Part shown: one piece after another, positions 31,743-34,191 of the stretch
Layout of the letters: the number at the start of each line of letters is the position of its first letter
Position numbering within the stretch: position 1 is the first letter of the stretch
Source: Chloroflexota bacterium
Lineage (GTDB): Bacteria; Chloroflexota; Limnocylindria; Limnocylindrales; CSP1-4
NCBI GenBank assembly: GCA_029778235.1
Contig: JAKOQS010000150.1
Coordinates: 1-34,191 of the forward strand
DNA: 34,191 bases
Reading direction: 5' to 3'
Notes under the pieces: model-generated
Databases searched by the model: none
Told to the model about the DNA's origin: nothing
Seen by the model: only the letters and a program-made list of their open reading frames with translations
Program-made: the position numbers and the translations under genes

Positions 31743-32954
31743 CTACGTCACCCTCCCGGCGGCCGAGGTGGGTCGCCGTTCGGCTAGCATCTGTCGGTAC
31801 ATCTCCTCGTGCCGCTCGATCACGATCTCGAGGTCGTATCCCTCGACCATCCGAGCCCTGCCACGCACACCCATGCCGTGACGCTCTGCAGGATGGTCGA
31901 TCATCCAGTCCATCGCCGCGGCGAAGCCGCCGACGTCGCCGGTGGCGACGATCAGCCCGCTGTCGCTGCCGACCAGTTCGGCGTTCCCCCGCGCGGTGGA
32001 GGCGATGACCGGGACCTCGAGCGACAGCGCCTCCATGATCGACCGCGCGAGACCCTCGCGCTTGCTGGGGAGGACCAGCGCGGTCGCGGCCGAGACGATG
32101 GGGCGAAGGTCGTCGACGAAGCCCTCGATGCGCGTCCGGCCACCCACACCTTCGCGTTCCGCCAGCGCGGTGAGGCCGGCCCGGCCGGGACCTCCTCCGA
32201 TGAGGAGGAGCTCCGCCTCGCGATGACGCATCTCGGCGAGGGCACGGATGATGTCACCGACGCGCTTGTTGCGGTTGTACTCGGCGGCGACGACGAACAA
32301 CGGTGCGTCTGCCCCGATCCGGAGGTCCCGCCGAACGCGGGCCGGCTCGTCCTCAGCCAGGCTGGACCGCGAGAAGCGATCCGTGTCGATGCCGATCCCC
32401 GGCATGCGCACCAGCCGCCCCGGGCCCACGATCCGGTGGCGGCGCGCCGCCAGGTAGTCCTCCTCGTTGATCACCACCAGGCGGTCCGTCCACCGGCCCG
32501 CCACGCGTTCGGCTGTGCGGAACGCGACGTTCGTGACCGCGCGCCCTCCCCGATGGAAGTGGAAGCCGTGTGCGGTGTACACGACGCAGGGCCGGACCGG
32601 AATGGCGCCGCGGGAGACCGCGAGGCGGGTGATGAACGATGCGATGGGCGTGTGCACGTGGACGATGTCGTGTCCGCCGGCGATGCCCTCGATCGCGCGC
32701 TCACCCCGGATCAGCCCGCGGACGTCGAGAAGGGACCGCGAGAGCGGTACCTCGTGGAGAGCGTCGAAGGCTTCTCGGAGGACGGGGTCGGAGGTCGCGC
32801 CGTTCGCGGCGGCGGCCACCCGCCAGCCGATGGCGCGGAAGTGGGCCGCATATGGAAGAAGGAATCGTCGGATCGTGTGCGAGATCGTCGCCACGTAGAG
32901 AAGGGAGACGCCCTCACCCGGCGACATCGCGGGGATCGGCGCAGGCTCGGTCAC
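31743..32954 (-). CDS. GT4 family glycosyltransferase (EpsD/CapM-like)
   Basis: This 403-residue GT-B protein begins VSLLYVATISHTIRRFLLPY after a short leader. It contains HVHTPIASFITRLA, VYTAHGFHFHRGG, VVAAEYNRNKR, LLLIGGGPGR, RIEGFVDDL and PSKREGLARSIMEALS with VPVIAS. The TAHGFHF motif is characteristic of the EpsD/CapM/WbnK-like GT4 subgroup that acts in exopolysaccharide assembly. The GTG at 32954 gives the longest protein; an ATG at 32927 is an alternative, and neither has a strong ribosome binding site. It is divergent from the epimerase gene. Confidence 0.87.
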   Translation of the reverse strand: MTEPAPIPAMSPGEGVSLLYVATISHTIRRFLLPYAAHFRAIGWRVAAAANGATSDPVLREAFDALHEVPLSRSLLDVRGLIRGERAIEGIAGGHDIVHVHTPIASFITRLAVSRGAIPVRPCVVYTAHGFHFHRGGRAVTNVAFRTAERVAGRWTDRLVVINEEDYLAARRHRIVGPGRLVRMPGIGIDTDRFSRSSLAEDEPARVRRDLRIGADAPLFVVAAEYNRNKRVGDIIRALAEMRHREAELLLIGGGPGRAGLTALAEREGVGGRTRIEGFVDDLRPIVSAATALVLPSKREGLARSIMEALSLEVPVIASTARGNAELVGSDSGLIVATGDVGGFAAAMDWMIDHPAERHGMGVRGRARMVEGYDLEIVIERHEEMYRQMLAERRPTSAAGRVT

Positions 32955-33064
32955 CTCGCTGTCGTCCGGTCTCGGCGTGGCGTCATCGGGACCTCTATGC
33001 TCTTGCCTCCGGCAGGGACCGGGTCGCCGAGTCGCGAGCCGAGCGAGGCACGGGAGGCGCGGGC

Positions 33065-34012
33065 GTGAGGGTTGCCGTCACCGGCGGCGCCGGATTCATC
33101 GGGTACCACCTTGTCACCGGCCTCCTGGCTCGTGGTGATGAGGTCAGCGTCATCGACGACTTCTCGACCGGTCTGCGCTCCCGGCTGGCACGGGTCGGGA
33201 ATCGTATCGCACTCACCGAGGGGAGCATCCTGGATGCCGCCTCGCTCGATGAGGCGGTCGCCGGATGCGAGGTCATCTTCCACGAGGCCGCCATCGCCTC
33301 GGTGGCACGCTCGCTCGTCGCTCCACGGCAGACGAACGAGGTGAACGTCAGCGGGACGATCGAGGTCATGCTCGCGGCCGCGCGTCACGGCGTGCGGCGC
33401 GTGGTGTTCGCCGGATCGTCGGCCGTGTATGGCATCCCGGAGGAGCTCCCGTGCCGGGAGAGCCAACGCCCTGCACCGGTATCGCCCTACGGTGTCAGCA
33501 AGCTCGCTGCCGAGCACTACCTGCACGCGATCGGCGTCGCGCGCGGCGTCGAGACGGTGTCTCTCCGGTACTTCAACGTCTTCGGGCCCGGCCAGGATCC
33601 CGCATCCGACTACGCTGCCGTCATCCCGCGGTTCACCGCCGCGGTCCTCGACGGGCGGAGGCCGGTGATCAACGGAGCAGGGGAGATCTCGCGCGACTAC
33701 ATCCACGTCGACGACGTGGTCGCGGCGAACCTGCTGGCTTCCCGGGCGTCGAGCCCGTCGGGGCTGACCTGCAACATCGCCTCGGGATCGCGGCGGTCCC
33801 TCGTCGAGTTGTTGCAGGCGATCTGCTCCGCCGCAGGACGCGAGGTCGAGCCGATCATCGGGCCGCCCCGCCCCGGCGACATCCTGCACTCGGCGGCCGA
33901 CGTCTCCGTCGCCCGTGAGGCGCTGGGGTACCGCGCCGCGATCCCGTTCGCCGAGGGGATCACCAAAACGGTCGCCTGGTACCAGCAACAGGCCGCACCT
34001 CAGGGCTGGTAG
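33065..34012 (+). CDS. NAD-dependent UDP-sugar epimerase (extended SDR, WbpP/GalE-like)
   Basis: This 315-residue extended SDR has the NAD motif VTGGAGFIGYHL (5-16), DDFSTG (36-41), HEAAIASVARS, FAGSSAVYG and the catalytic YGVSK. The stretch SVARSLVAPRQTNEVNVSGT is typical of UDP-GlcNAc/UDP-GlcNAcA C4 epimerases such as WbpP, and SLRYFNVFGPGQDP fits. It probably supplies a C4-epimerised UDP-HexNAc or UDP-hexose for the polysaccharide. The GTG at 33065 has GGGAGG seven bases upstream, which decides the start over longer frames. The stop overlaps the end of the convergent gene by 13 bp. Confidence 0.88.
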   Translation: MRVAVTGGAGFIGYHLVTGLLARGDEVSVIDDFSTGLRSRLARVGNRIALTEGSILDAASLDEAVAGCEVIFHEAAIASVARSLVAPRQTNEVNVSGTIEVMLAAARHGVRRVVFAGSSAVYGIPEELPCRESQRPAPVSPYGVSKLAAEHYLHAIGVARGVETVSLRYFNVFGPGQDPASDYAAVIPRFTAAVLDGRRPVINGAGEISRDYIHVDDVVAANLLASRASSPSGLTCNIASGSRRSLVELLQAICSAAGREVEPIIGPPRPGDILHSAADVSVAREALGYRAAIPFAEGITKTVAWYQQQAAPQGW

Positions 34013-34191
34013 GTGACCCCGGTGCTGTCGGTGATGCTGGCGAGCTGCCCGGACGAGAGCGAGACGCGGTTGCCGGTGACGGTCAGCCCGTCGATGTGGG
34101 CGAGCCGGACGGTCGGCCCGGCCACCGTGTCGCCGGTCGCGGTGTTGTTCGTGATGACGATGTTGCGATAGCGGAGCCCGGTGCCGGGGAC
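34000..34191 (-). CDS. C-terminal fragment of a probable parallel beta-helix protein (5' end beyond window)
   Basis: The last 63 codons of a minus-strand gene enter from the right edge. The visible sequence contains YRNIVITNNTATG and AHIDGLTVTGNRV, short strand-turn repeats ending in Asn as in right-handed beta-helix (pectate-lyase-like) rungs, and ends TGVTYQP before TGA. Such proteins near polysaccharide genes are often extracellular lyases, epimerases or glycan-binding proteins. Catalytic residues are outside the window. The frame is open to the last base, and its end overlaps the epimerase stop by 13 bp. Confidence 0.6.
   Translation of the reverse strand, partial: VPGTGLRYRNIVITNNTATGDTVAGPTVRLAHIDGLTVTGNRVSLSSGQLASITDSTGVTYQP

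Noticed and set aside
1..34191. tRNA genes, CRISPR arrays, insertion sequences or attachment sites
   Set aside because: Reading both strands showed no spaced direct repeats, transposase motifs, terminal inverted repeats or tRNA-like TTCGA arms in the right context.

Overview
The window is very GC-rich, with third codon positions almost all G or C, and carries 25 recognisable protein genes. I see no rRNA, tRNA, CRISPR array or insertion sequence. No phylogenetic marker is present. Gene content, a cysteine-rich 'CPxLGL' protein of a type I associate with Chloroflexota, and three promoters of the leaderless kind suggest a high-GC soil or freshwater Chloroflexota lineage; an actinobacterium is the main alternative. 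This placement is inference.

Region 1 (1-7961) is a catabolic locus. A large molybdenum hydroxylase, with its [2Fe-2S] and molybdopterin domains fused as in E. coli XdhD, reads leftward off the window. Divergent from it is a tightly coupled four-gene operon: two different PLP fold-type II enzymes, an aspartate-carbamoyltransferase-like protein that lacks aspartate-binding residues, and a carbamoyltransferase resembling the knotted YgeW family. The operon ends in a strong hairpin. The set recalls the yge/ygf purine (xanthine/uric acid) degradation loci, but the enzyme complement is different. This is the best candidate for an undescribed pathway in the window.

Region 2 (8000-12133) holds an MFS transporter, then an ABC exporter operon (ATPase, permease, small membrane protein) on the minus strand, divergent from a TetR regulator. 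The shared intergenic region carries four imperfect palindromes at exact 18-bp intervals, overlapping both promoters.

Region 3 (12235-18055) is a mixed set: a PLP group II decarboxylase with a leaderless start, a beta-propeller lipoprotein, an S9 family peptidase translationally coupled to a zinc-ribbon/SHOCT protein, and a VanZ-like membrane protein.

Region 4 (18149-34191) is an exopolysaccharide or O-antigen-like cluster: a CapD/WbpM-type nucleotide-sugar dehydratase, a fused Wzz/BY-kinase, a Wzy/WaaL-type polymerase or ligase, a Wzx-type flippase, four GT4 glycosyltransferases, an asparagine-synthetase-like amidotransferase without its cysteine nucleophile, a UDP-sugar epimerase, and the C-terminus of a probable beta-helix protein. 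The genes alternate strands repeatedly, which is unusual for such clusters. A small cysteine-rich protein of unknown function lies between the dehydratase and the kinase.
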